A stretch of 13,283 nt of DNA from Micavibrio sp. UBA1672 (lineage in GTDB: Bacteria; Pseudomonadota; Alphaproteobacteria; Micavibrionales; Micavibrionaceae), in assembly GCA_002320665.1 (NCBI GenBank), contig DCKO01000048.1, positions 1 through 13,283 on the forward strand, given 5' to 3'. This document shows positions 6,761 to 13,283 of this stretch, piece after piece. The notes under the pieces were generated by a model. That model was not told the DNA's origin and made no database searches. It saw only the letters and a program-made list of their open reading frames with translations. Within the stretch, counting starts at the first letter, position 1; every line of letters begins with the position of its first letter. The translations under genes were made by a program, and so were the position numbers.

Positions 6761-8980
6761 ATGAAAAAACGTACTTTGCTTTTCTCGGCGACTGCAATAG
6801 GTCTTATTGCTGCATGCGCTTACCCAATGCCTGCTTTTTCCAAAATGAAGACGGCTGAAACACAGGCTAGGTCAAATCAGTTCTGGTGGCCTGAGCAATT
6901 AGACCTTTCGCCATTGCGTGATCATGATGCTCGATCAAACCCCTATGGTGAAGATTTTGATTATACGGAAGCGTTTAAAAAGCTTGATCTTGCAGCAGTT
7001 AAAAAAGACATTGATTCTGTTTTAACCACATCACAAGATTGGTGGCCTGCAGATTTTGGTAATTATGGTCCATTCTTTATCCGCATGGCGTGGCACAGTG
7101 CAGGTACATATAGAACATTAGATGGTCGTGGCGGTGCAGGTGGTGGTCAGCAGCGATTTGACCCTCTGAATAGCTGGCCGGATAATGCCAGTCTTGATAA
7201 AGCCCGCCGTTTACTTTGGCCAGTTAAGCAAAAATACGGCAAATCTCTTTCTTGGGCTGATTTGATGGTTTTGGCAGGTAATGTGGCTCTTGAAAATATG
7301 GGCTTTGAGACATATGGCTTTGCCGGTGGTCGTGCCGATGACTGGGAGCCGGACATTGTATATTGGGGGCCAGAGGTTGAAATGCTTGCAAGTGATCGCC
7401 TTGAAAAGGATGGCAAGCTGCAACGTCCCTTAGGTGCAACACATATGGGGTTGATCTATGTGAACCCCGAGGGTCCGATGGGTAAGCCTGATCCTGTGGG
7501 GTCTGCAAAAAATATTCGTGAAGCATTCGCCCGTATGGCTATGAATGATGAGGAAGTTGTTGCCTTGGTGGCTGGTGGTCATACATTTGGGAAAATGCAT
7601 GGTGCGCATAAGCCTACTGATTGTTTGGGGCCAGAGCCGGGTGCTGCCCCTATAGAAGAGCAAGGTTTTGGCTGGAAAAGTAAATGTGGCAAAGGGCATT
7701 CAGAAGATACGATTACAAGCGGCCTAGAAGGAGCATGGACGCAATCGCCAACTCAATGGTCGACTTTATACCTTGAAAATCTTTTGAACCTAGAATGGAA
7801 GCAAGCACGCAGTCCTGCAGGAGCAATTCAGTGGATACCTGCGGATGAGCTTATGCATCAAACTGTGCCCGATGCTCACGTCGAGGGTAAGTTTAATCCG
7901 CCTGTTATGACGACGGCTGACCTCGCTTTGAAGTTTGATCCTGAGTATAAGAAAATCGCGGAGCGTTTTCTTAAAAATCCAGATGAATATCAAAAGGCTT
8001 TTGCTAAGGCATGGTTCAAGTTGACTCATCGTGATATGGGGCCAAGCACTAGATATCTTGGCGCGGAAGTGCCAAAAGGAGACCTTATTTGGCAAGACCC
8101 TGTGCCAAAACCGGATTATGACCTAATTGGCGCGGCAGATGTTGAAACGCTGAAGCAAAAAATTATAGCCAGTGGCCTTAGCATTCCTGAGCTGGTGCGT
8201 ACTGCATGGGCGTCGGCTTCGACATTCCGTGCATCCGATATGCGTGGCGGTGCAAATGGTGCGCGCATAGCGCTTGAGCCGGAAAAGAGCTGGGCTGTGA
8301 ATAATCCTGCGGAAGTGGATAAGGTTATTGCCACTCTTAAGAAAGTTCAGGCTGATTTCGGCAAGAAAGTATCACTGGCTGATATGATTGTCCTTGCTGG
8401 AGCTGCTGGTCTTGAAAAAGCAGCCAAAGATGCAGGCTTTGATGTTGATGTGCCATTCACGGCGGGGCGCGGTGATGCAACGCAAGAGATGACAGATGTT
8501 CAATCCTTTGCTTTGTTGGAGCCAAAGGCTGATGCTTTCCGTAATTATTTTGATGCGCAGGGAAGCTATAAATCGCCAACAGAAATGATGGTTGATAAAG
8601 CAGATCAACTTAACTTAACAGTGCCTGAAATGGTTGTTTTGTTGGGCGGTATGCGTGCTTTGGGGGCGAATGCCGATGGATCAAAGCATGGTGTCTTTAC
8701 CGATAAGCCGGGCGTTTTGACAAATGATTATTTTGTTAATTTGCTGGATATGTCGACACAGTGGAAAAAAGCCGAGGCAGAAGGTCTATATGAAGGTGTT
8801 GATCGCAAAAGTGGCGCGGTTAAATATACGGCTACTCCGGTTGATCTGATCTTTGGATCGAATTCTGAATTGAGAGCTGTTGCTGAAGTTTATGCTTCTG
8901 ATGACTCGAAAGAACAATTCGTTAAAGACTTTATCAAGGCATGGACCAAAGTGATGACACTTGATCGTTTTGATTTGTAA
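6761..8980 (+). CDS. katG: Catalase-peroxidase with N-terminal export signal
   Basis: KatG is a bifunctional haem enzyme that removes hydrogen peroxide. The product has 739 residues with the family's two-domain layout: an active haem domain about 40-440 and a degenerate copy about 455-739. Distal-pocket residues are Arg108, Trp111 and His112 in RMAWHSAGTYR. Tyr233 (GLIYVNPEG) and Met259 (RMAMND) complete the Met-Tyr-Trp adduct, with spacings identical to those of M. tuberculosis KatG. The proximal His274 is in GGHTFGK. Unlike most KatG, it begins with a signal sequence (MKKRTLLFSATAIGLIAAC...PAFS). Cleavage is likely after AFS-27 by signal peptidase I, or at Cys19 in a lipobox-like IAAC, which would make it a lipoprotein. 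AAGGA at 6746-6750 is its ribosome site. It has its own promoter region and terminator, so it is probably monocistronic. Confidence 0.96.
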   Translation: MKKRTLLFSATAIGLIAACAYPMPAFSKMKTAETQARSNQFWWPEQLDLSPLRDHDARSNPYGEDFDYTEAFKKLDLAAVKKDIDSVLTTSQDWWPADFGNYGPFFIRMAWHSAGTYRTLDGRGGAGGGQQRFDPLNSWPDNASLDKARRLLWPVKQKYGKSLSWADLMVLAGNVALENMGFETYGFAGGRADDWEPDIVYWGPEVEMLASDRLEKDGKLQRPLGATHMGLIYVNPEGPMGKPDPVGSAKNIREAFARMAMNDEEVVALVAGGHTFGKMHGAHKPTDCLGPEPGAAPIEEQGFGWKSKCGKGHSEDTITSGLEGAWTQSPTQWSTLYLENLLNLEWKQARSPAGAIQWIPADELMHQTVPDAHVEGKFNPPVMTTADLALKFDPEYKKIAERFLKNPDEYQKAFAKAWFKLTHRDMGPSTRYLGAEVPKGDLIWQDPVPKPDYDLIGAADVETLKQKIIASGLSIPELVRTAWASASTFRASDMRGGANGARIALEPEKSWAVNNPAEVDKVIATLKKVQADFGKKVSLADMIVLAGAAGLEKAAKDAGFDVDVPFTAGRGDATQEMTDVQSFALLEPKADAFRNYFDAQGSYKSPTEMMVDKADQLNLTVPEMVVLLGGMRALGANADGSKHGVFTDKPGVLTNDYFVNLLDMSTQWKKAEAEGLYEGVDRKSGAVKYTATPVDLIFGSNSELRAVAEVYASDDSKEQFVKDFIKAWTKVMTLDRFDL

Positions 8981-8994
8981 GCAATTATTTCTTT

Positions 8995-9032
8995 AAAAGG
9001 CTGCCCGATCTTTGTTATCAGGCAGCCTTTTT
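8995..9032 (+). terminator. Intrinsic terminator of katG
   Basis: AAAAGGCTGCC (8995-9005) pairs over 11 bp with GGCAGCCTTTT (9021-9031). After one mismatch three more inner pairs form (GAT/ATC), leaving a 7-nt loop. The right arm runs into a T tract to 9032. It starts 15 bases after the katG stop, and the A-rich left flank may let it work on both strands. Confidence 0.92.
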
Positions 9033-9129
9033 CATTGTATCGTCTGATATATTAAAAACTTTTCTTTTTCGGTTGAATGATATTACTATGCCACTTGGTT
9101 AGGGTATTAAAAATATTAGAAATCGGATT

Positions 9130-11772
9130 ATGACTTTAAAGACTGTCTTTGTTTTCTTCCTTGTTACATGTCTCTTATTTGCAAATAGTGCTTTTGCGCA
9201 GAACATAGAAGATTATGTTTCTGTAGGGCAGCCAGATACCCATTGGGTTGAGCAATACGAACTTGCGCCTGAAGATATGGAATATGATCAGGGGCAAGAA
9301 ATTTCCTATATTTTAGTCGATGAGCAATTTAGGGTTACGGATAAGGACCGTGAAAAATATAGTCGCTTTGTCGAGTTGTTAAAAACCTCTCAGGGGGTAG
9401 AGGATAATGCAACTTTGACGCTCAATTTTGATCCCGAATTTCAAACAGTCAAACTCCATCATTTAAATATCATTAGAAATGGGGAGGTTCTTGATCGGCT
9501 TGATTTGTCCGGTTTCCAAATTTATCGCTATGAAACTGATAGATATAGATTGATGTATAATGGAGAGCTTGAGCTTTCCTATGTAATACCGGATGTGCGT
9601 GTCGGTGATATACTGGATTATGCGTATACGATTTCAGGTAAAAATCCAGCTTTTGGGGAGCATATATTTGCGGCGTACAGGCATCAATATGCTGTTCCGG
9701 TGAATAAAATCCACCAGCGTCTATCCATTCCAAAAGATAGAGATGTTTTACAGAAGACATTCCATGATGTGCGCGCAGCAGATGAGAACTATTCAGATGA
9801 TTACAAAGTTTATAGCTGGCTTTTGGAAGATTTGGATACATTGATACTGGATGGTGATCATCCATCTTGGTATCGGGTGTTGCCTCAGACACATTTTAGC
9901 AGCTTTAAGGACTGGTCTGAGGTGGGACAGCATTTTGCACCATTCTATGCCTTTGACGAAGAAAGCGATCGAGTCAAAGAGATAGCCGCTAAAATTGCTG
10001 CTGAAAATGACAATAAAAAAGACCAAGTCAGGCAGGCTTTGGCTTATATTCAGCGCGAAATCCGGTATCTGGGAATAGAGATTGGCAGTGGCGGGTATAT
10101 ACCAAGGCCGGCTTCAAAAACATTGGCCCAAAGATTTGGTGATTGCAAGGATATGACTGTGCTATTGATTGCGCTTTTGAAGGAACTGGGTGTCGAGGCT
10201 TATCCTTTGCTGGTTGATACACGCGACCTTGGTATGGTGGAGCAATATGTTCCAAGTTATGTGGCGTTTGACCATGTAATAGTGTTTGCAAAAGTTGATG
10301 GAGCTGATTATTTCCTTGATCCAACAATGGGGGAGCAAATAGGCAAGACGCTTGATGTGATTCAGCAAGGTGACTATGAGAAAGGCCTTGTTATTTCAAG
10401 TGATAGTGAGGGATTGATTTCTGTTAATCCTCCACGGCCAGAATTCTATACTGATGTTATTGATGTTTTTACTGTTGGGCAGGCGAAAGAAAATGCACAT
10501 GTTATGCTGGAGGGGAGCTTTACCTATTATAAGGGTGAGGCGGATAATATGCTGGATTGGTATAAAAGCAAAAGCCATGAGGAGATCGAGAAATCTTTTC
10601 GGGAATATTATCAGGATTATTTCCCGACAATAGAACATGGCGTTTTGTCACTGGAGGAGTTTCCAGACGAGGCAAAGATTAAATTTACCACTAAATACAA
10701 AATTCCTAATGCGTGGGAGCGGGATGATGAAAAGAAGCGTATGATTTTTTATGCGACGCCGCAAAACTTGCGCAGTGATGTGCCTATTTTTAGCGGTGCA
10801 AAAAGAAATGAACCATTCTCGTTAAGCTATCCGGTCAGAACGCGTCATACTTTGAAATTCCTTTTGGATGATAGTTGGAATCTGGATGAAGAGGAGTACG
10901 ATTTCTCTTTCCCTTCTTTTGATTTTAAGAAAATTGCCACCTATGATGATTCTATCTACACAGAAACTTATACTTTCATCACCAAAGAGGATCATATAAA
11001 ATCTGAAGATTTTTCTACTACTATGTCAGGCATCAAGAAGATGAGAGAAGATGTGATTGGGATATCTTTATATGATGATACGCATTATGGGGCAAAAGTG
11101 AGTGCTGGGGAGGATAGTGTTGAGGATGAGGATGAGGATGATATTAGCTCAATATTCGAATATATTGCTAATAATGCAGAAATCATTGTTGGTATATGGG
11201 GCGTTGGAGCATTTTTCTTAACGGCCGTTATTTGGATGTTCCTTCCAAGTAATGATGCTGAATATCGGGATCAGTTGATATTTTATCCTGTGGCTATGAA
11301 AAAATTTATTCCAATGTTATTTCTTACGTTAGGGGTATATCAACTTCACTGGTTTTTTAAGAACTGGAGCTGGCTGAAAAATGTACGGAACGAGAAAATA
11401 TCGCCAGGATTAAGGTCATTTTTTTATGTTTTTACCAGTTTCTTTTTATTCTCTAGATTTGCTAAAATGGAGGTGTCAGGATATTCATGGTTTAGATATG
11501 CGGCATTCCCATTGGCGCTTTTGGTTCTACTTGGAACATTTTTGGGTGATATATCAGAGGAGAATGAGGATATTCCAATTTGGTTTGATATGGCTTTATA
11601 TATCGTTAGCTGGATTGCCGTTACAATAGCGGCCATGCAAGTCAATAAAATGAATGAAGGTAATGAAGATCTTATTGCTAAAAATTCGTGTTATGGATGG
11701 CCTGCAATAGGCATGATTATTTTATTCTTGCCGATTACTACGGTGATTATATGGGGTATGTTTCTTATTTAA
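9130..11772 (+). CDS. Exported DUF3857/transglutaminase-like protein fused to a multi-pass membrane domain
   Basis: The exact function is unknown. The 880-residue product starts with a signal peptide (MTLKTVFVFFLVTCLLFANSAFA, cleavage near residue 23). Residues about 55-250 look like a DUF3857 domain. About 275-400 is a transglutaminase/cysteine-protease-like fold with candidate triad Cys339 (FGDCKDMT), His382 (AFDHVIVF) and Asp397 (YFLDPTMG). A beta-rich region follows to about 650, then an acidic stretch (EDSVEDEDEDD, 661-671). The last 200 residues hold about six hydrophobic segments, near 684-705, 725-745, 763-776, 789-805, 819-836 and 858-878. The part KKFIPMLFLTLGVYQLHWFFKNW resembles DUF4234-like membrane proteins. 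The catalytic part should be periplasmic and anchored by the tail. The ribosome site is weak (GGA, 9125-9127), and the start is supported by the signal peptide. It could be a protease, amidase or transamidase of the envelope. Confidence 0.8.
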   Translation: MTLKTVFVFFLVTCLLFANSAFAQNIEDYVSVGQPDTHWVEQYELAPEDMEYDQGQEISYILVDEQFRVTDKDREKYSRFVELLKTSQGVEDNATLTLNFDPEFQTVKLHHLNIIRNGEVLDRLDLSGFQIYRYETDRYRLMYNGELELSYVIPDVRVGDILDYAYTISGKNPAFGEHIFAAYRHQYAVPVNKIHQRLSIPKDRDVLQKTFHDVRAADENYSDDYKVYSWLLEDLDTLILDGDHPSWYRVLPQTHFSSFKDWSEVGQHFAPFYAFDEESDRVKEIAAKIAAENDNKKDQVRQALAYIQREIRYLGIEIGSGGYIPRPASKTLAQRFGDCKDMTVLLIALLKELGVEAYPLLVDTRDLGMVEQYVPSYVAFDHVIVFAKVDGADYFLDPTMGEQIGKTLDVIQQGDYEKGLVISSDSEGLISVNPPRPEFYTDVIDVFTVGQAKENAHVMLEGSFTYYKGEADNMLDWYKSKSHEEIEKSFREYYQDYFPTIEHGVLSLEEFPDEAKIKFTTKYKIPNAWERDDEKKRMIFYATPQNLRSDVPIFSGAKRNEPFSLSYPVRTRHTLKFLLDDSWNLDEEEYDFSFPSFDFKKIATYDDSIYTETYTFITKEDHIKSEDFSTTMSGIKKMREDVIGISLYDDTHYGAKVSAGEDSVEDEDEDDISSIFEYIANNAEIIVGIWGVGAFFLTAVIWMFLPSNDAEYRDQLIFYPVAMKKFIPMLFLTLGVYQLHWFFKNWSWLKNVRNEKISPGLRSFFYVFTSFFLFSRFAKMEVSGYSWFRYAAFPLALLVLLGTFLGDISEENEDIPIWFDMALYIVSWIAVTIAAMQVNKMNEGNEDLIAKNSCYGWPAIGMIILFLPITTVIIWGMFLI

Positions 11773-11781
11773 AGAGATTAT

Positions 11782-11819
11782 ATATCAAATGAAATCGTTC
11801 TGTAGTTTACATTTGATAT
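11782..11819. repeat. 10-bp inverted repeat upstream of tRNA-Trp
   Basis: ATATCAAATG (11782-11791) and CATTTGATAT (11810-11819) are perfect inverted copies separated by 18 bases. They lie 9 bases after the stop of the preceding gene. No T run follows, so a standard terminator is unlikely on the + strand. A Rho-dependent 3' end structure, an operator dyad or a processing site is possible. Confidence 0.6.
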
Positions 11820-11847
11820 GAAGTTGGTGTAAAAGATGTGACGTTAT

Positions 11848-11923
11848 AGGGGTATAGCTCAGTTGGTAGAGCAACGGATTCCAAATCCGTAGGTCCCGGG
11901 TTCGAGTCCTGGTGCCCCTGCCA
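11848..11923 (+). tRNA. tRNA-Trp(CCA)
   Basis: This is a 76-nt cloverleaf with encoded CCA and G73. The acceptor AGGGGTA (11848-11854) pairs with TGCCCCT, with one T-G wobble. The anticodon stem ACGGA/TCCGT (11874-11878 and 11886-11890) encloses loop TTCCAAA, with anticodon CCA at 11881-11883. The T arm uses loop TTCGAGT. In many Proteobacteria this tRNA is followed by secE-nusG; here a nuclease-like gene follows. Confidence 0.97.
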
Positions 11924-11931
11924 TTCTTTAT

Positions 11932-11961
11932 TTGATGTTGTTAATGGCGACACTTTATATT
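11932..11961 (+). promoter_or_regulatory. Possible promoter for the Mrr-like gene
   Basis: TTGATG (11932-11937) and TATATT (11956-11961) are separated by 18 bases. The start codon lies about 50 bases after the -10. It begins just 9 bases after tRNA-Trp and matches a sigma70-type promoter moderately well. Confidence 0.3.
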
Positions 11962-12015
11962 CACTAAAATTATAAATTTCTCCCCTTATTTTAAAATATC
12001 TGCTAATTCGTAGTT

Positions 12016-12540
12016 ATGAGCGAAACTAAGAAACCTAAAAAAGCCCCTAAAGAGCAACATGTCTATAACCGGATTAATGCGCATCGGTTTTTAAAGAAGT
12101 TAAAAGATTTGGATACACCTCAGGAGCAATTTTACTATCTGAGAGGTTTAGATGCATTCGTCTTTGAGGAAATGATATTAACATCGTTAAAGCGTAAAGG
12201 TTTTATTATTGTGCGTAATGATGGCTATACGGGTGATGGAGGTGTTGACGGCAGAGCATATTTCAATGATCAACATTTTTTGATCCAAGCTAAACGTTAT
12301 AAAGGGCATATAAAGGCTAATGACATAGAAGAATTTTCCAAAATTTGTGAACGCCGTAAAGGTAGGGGGCTATTTGTGCATACTGGCAAGACTGGTGATA
12401 AAGCTAAGACTTTGGCCAAAGATAAGAAGATGGAAATTGTCAGTGGTGCTCGCTTGTTGGCTCTTTTGTTGAGTGAAGAAGTACGTAATGATGGTCTGAA
12501 ATCTTTGAGTAAATATGCGAATGATGTTTTTACATTTTAA
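12016..12540 (+). CDS. Mrr-type PD-(D/E)XK restriction endonuclease-like protein
   Basis: This small 174-residue protein has the Mrr_cat-like nuclease core. An acidic Glu pair at 51-52 (FEEMI) lies in the first helix. The metal-binding Asp78 is in GYTGDGGVDGR, and the QxK motif is Gln91-Lys93 in LIQAKRYK. The following half, GLFVHTGKTGDKAKTLAKDKKMEIVSGARLLALL, fits the strand-helix-strand end of the Mrr fold. The Lys-rich N-terminus (MSETKKPKKAPKEQ) may help DNA binding. Mrr-family enzymes cut modified or foreign DNA. No methylase or specificity gene is next to it, so a type IV-like role is plausible but unproven. No clear ribosome site precedes the ATG. It lies 92 bases after tRNA-Trp, in sequence that looks accessory. 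Confidence 0.8.
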   Translation: MSETKKPKKAPKEQHVYNRINAHRFLKKLKDLDTPQEQFYYLRGLDAFVFEEMILTSLKRKGFIIVRNDGYTGDGGVDGRAYFNDQHFLIQAKRYKGHIKANDIEEFSKICERRKGRGLFVHTGKTGDKAKTLAKDKKMEIVSGARLLALLLSEEVRNDGLKSLSKYANDVFTF

Positions 12541-12544
12541 TTCT

Positions 12545-12562
12545 TGATCACGTTAGTGATCA
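12545..12562. repeat. Hairpin directly after the Mrr-like gene
   Basis: TGATCAC (12545-12551) and GTGATCA (12556-12562) form a perfect 7-bp stem with loop GTTA, starting 5 bases after the stop codon. No T run follows, so it is a poor intrinsic terminator. It may stabilise the transcript's 3' end. Confidence 0.5.
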
Positions 12563-12568
12563 TAATTC

Positions 12569-12596
12569 TAAAAATTGAAATAAAAATTTAAAAATT
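12569..12596. repeat. Three TAAAAATT direct repeats in an AT-rich stretch
   Basis: TAAAAATT occurs at 12569-12576, 12581-12588 and 12589-12596, within almost pure A/T sequence from 12563 to 12608. The stretch may simply be low complexity, or an AT-rich flank that supports melting or transcription of the palindromic element downstream. Confidence 0.4.
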
Positions 12597-12622
12597 AAAA
12601 AACTAAAGAAGGTTTATCGTAA

Positions 12623-12734
12623 GAAATAGCGGTTGGCTAATTTCTCGATCGTCCTCCATTCATCGCTTAGATACATTGCTTAGGCAATGTGCTCTTCTTT
12701 CCGGACAATCAAGAAATTAGCCAACCGCTATTTC
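12623..12734. repeat. 112-nt palindromic element with perfect 23-bp stem
   Basis: The arms at 12623-12645 (starting GAAATAGCGGTTGGC) and 12712-12734 (ending GCCAACCGCTATTTC) are exact inverted complements over 23 bp. Inward, after single mismatches, 3 bp (12647-12649 with 12708-12710) and 4 bp (12651-12654 with 12703-12706) continue the stem. The apex holds a separate perfect hairpin, ACATTGC (12673-12679) and GCAATGT (12684-12690), with loop TTAG. No ORF fits inside, and no clear target-site duplication is seen at the edges. It could be a non-autonomous mobile element (MITE or palindromic repeat family), a structured RNA, or a nuclease-related site. This is the main content of the gene-free interval 12541-12906. 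Confidence 0.85.
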
Positions 12735-12749
12735 AGCAAAGAGCGTGCC

Positions 12750-12767
12750 AATTCAACGAATTTTTTT
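12750..12767 (+). terminator. Weak terminator-like hairpin after the palindromic element
   Basis: AATTC (12750-12754) and GAATT (12758-12762) form a short 5-bp stem with loop AAC, followed by five more T residues. The stem is weak and AT-rich. If real, it would end a transcript covering the 112-nt palindrome. Confidence 0.25.
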
Positions 12768-12859
12768 AGATTTTTTAGTCATTAAGAGTTTTTGTTATAT
12801 GGAAACTTGTTCTTGCTAATTTAAAGCATAAATTTTTTGAGATGTTAAACTTAGAAATG

Positions 12860-12882
12860 CGGGGAAATTCTTTCCCGTTTTT
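12860..12882 (+). terminator. Terminator-like hairpin before the last gene
   Basis: GGGAAA (12862-12867) and TTTCCC (12871-12876) pair around loop TTC, and C12860-G12877 can extend the stem past a bulged G. Five T residues follow (12878-12882). It could end a small RNA from about 12780-12860, or attenuate transcription into the next gene, which starts 25 bases further on. Confidence 0.5.
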
Positions 12883-12906
12883 ATTAACTAATCAAATGGG
12901 TGATTT

Positions 12907-13283
12907 ATGTATAGAAAGAGTATGGCGGTATTATTACTGCTTTGTTCGTCTTGGGCGGTTGCGGAAGTAACGCAGCCTAATATTGATTACGCTATGAATG
13001 GTAATGAGCGTCACTTAGTAGCTGCTGCTGCTGAGGGTAGTACTAGCCGCGTCAATACGTATATTGGCAGGCTTAAGGCTCAGAGCAATCAAAGCGCTAC
13101 TATCGAGGGTTATATTCTGGGTATTAATGCAGCTCTCGAACGGGGTGATCAGCGTGGGCTTGACCTGGCATCTTTGATTATCACAGAGGCAAATAATAAT
13201 GCGGCCTTTTCTGCGCTTTATTATTCTTTTCCGAATGAGCTGGGTTCGATTTTTGTTAAGCTCGCGGATTATTCGGATGATCC
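12907..13283 (+). CDS. Exported protein of unknown function, 5' part (runs off the window)
   Basis: The frame is open from ATG 12907 to the window edge (125 codons visible). It starts with a signal peptide, MYRKSMAVLLLLCSSWAVA, with a signal peptidase I site after AVA (residue 19). The mature part (EVTQPNIDYAMNGNERHLVAAAAEGS...) is Ala-rich and predicted helical by eye. One segment, NERHLVAAAAEGSTSRVNTYI, faintly recalls a helical-repeat (ankyrin- or Sel1-like) unit, but I would not assign a family. The start at 12907 is preferred to ATG 12922 because it supplies the basic n-region of the signal. The ribosome site (GGGTGA, 12898-12903) is weak and close. The protein is likely periplasmic or secreted. 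Confidence 0.7.
   Translation, partial: MYRKSMAVLLLLCSSWAVAEVTQPNIDYAMNGNERHLVAAAAEGSTSRVNTYIGRLKAQSNQSATIEGYILGINAALERGDQRGLDLASLIITEANNNAAFSALYYSFPNELGSIFVKLADYSDD

Noticed and set aside
6667..6858. 63-codon + strand ORF overlapping the katG promoter and start
   Set aside because: It overlaps the well-supported katG start in another frame, has no family resemblance, and covers the promoter region; treated as a chance frame.
12623..12734. Integron attC site or CRISPR repeat
   Set aside because: The palindrome lacks the attC core sites in the right arrangement, there is no integrase or cassette array in view, and the unit is not repeated with spacers.
12541..12906. Duplicate of the tRNA-Trp 3' end as an attachment site
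   Set aside because: Only short matches such as GTGCCA near 12745 are seen, far below a credible att repeat.

Overview
The window reads as a chromosomal segment of a moderately AT-rich alphaproteobacterium. Every recognisable gene is on the + strand. The case for an alphaproteobacterium rests on the order tpiA - secG - tRNA-Leu(GAG) - tig - clpP - lon - HU - tRNA-Val(TAC), on a Lys/Ala-rich tail on trigger factor, and on CCA ends encoded in all three tRNA genes. I cannot assign a genus from the sequence.

Bases 1-1085 hold the 3' part of tpiA (triose-phosphate isomerase), secG (translocon subunit) and a tRNA-Leu(GAG) whose acceptor stem carries three mismatches. Bases 1127-6461 are a proteostasis block: trigger factor, ClpP, Lon and a small HU DNA-binding protein, ending in two tandem intrinsic terminators. 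The first of these has the HU stop codon in its loop. The usual gene between clpP and lon, clpX, is absent. Trigger factor, ClpP and Lon act on nascent, misfolded or regulatory proteins, so the block is a folding and degradation unit lacking the ATPase that normally feeds ClpP.

Bases 6522-9032 hold tRNA-Val(TAC) and a catalase-peroxidase (katG) with an export signal, so probably a periplasmic or envelope enzyme. An OxyR-like dyad lies between the tRNA and katG, and a strong terminator follows katG. Bases 9130-11772 encode an exported 880-residue protein that joins a DUF3857/transglutaminase-like part to a multi-pass membrane part.

From tRNA-Trp(CCA) at 11848 onward the content looks accessory. 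There is a lone Mrr-type PD-(D/E)XK nuclease with no partner methylase, then a 366-base stretch without a gene. That stretch holds AT-rich direct repeats, a 112-nt palindromic element with a perfect 23-bp stem, and terminator-like hairpins. The window ends in the 5' part of an unrecognised exported protein. The most unexplained signals are the palindromic element beside the orphan nuclease, the mismatched tRNA-Leu, the missing clpX, and the transglutaminase-membrane fusion.
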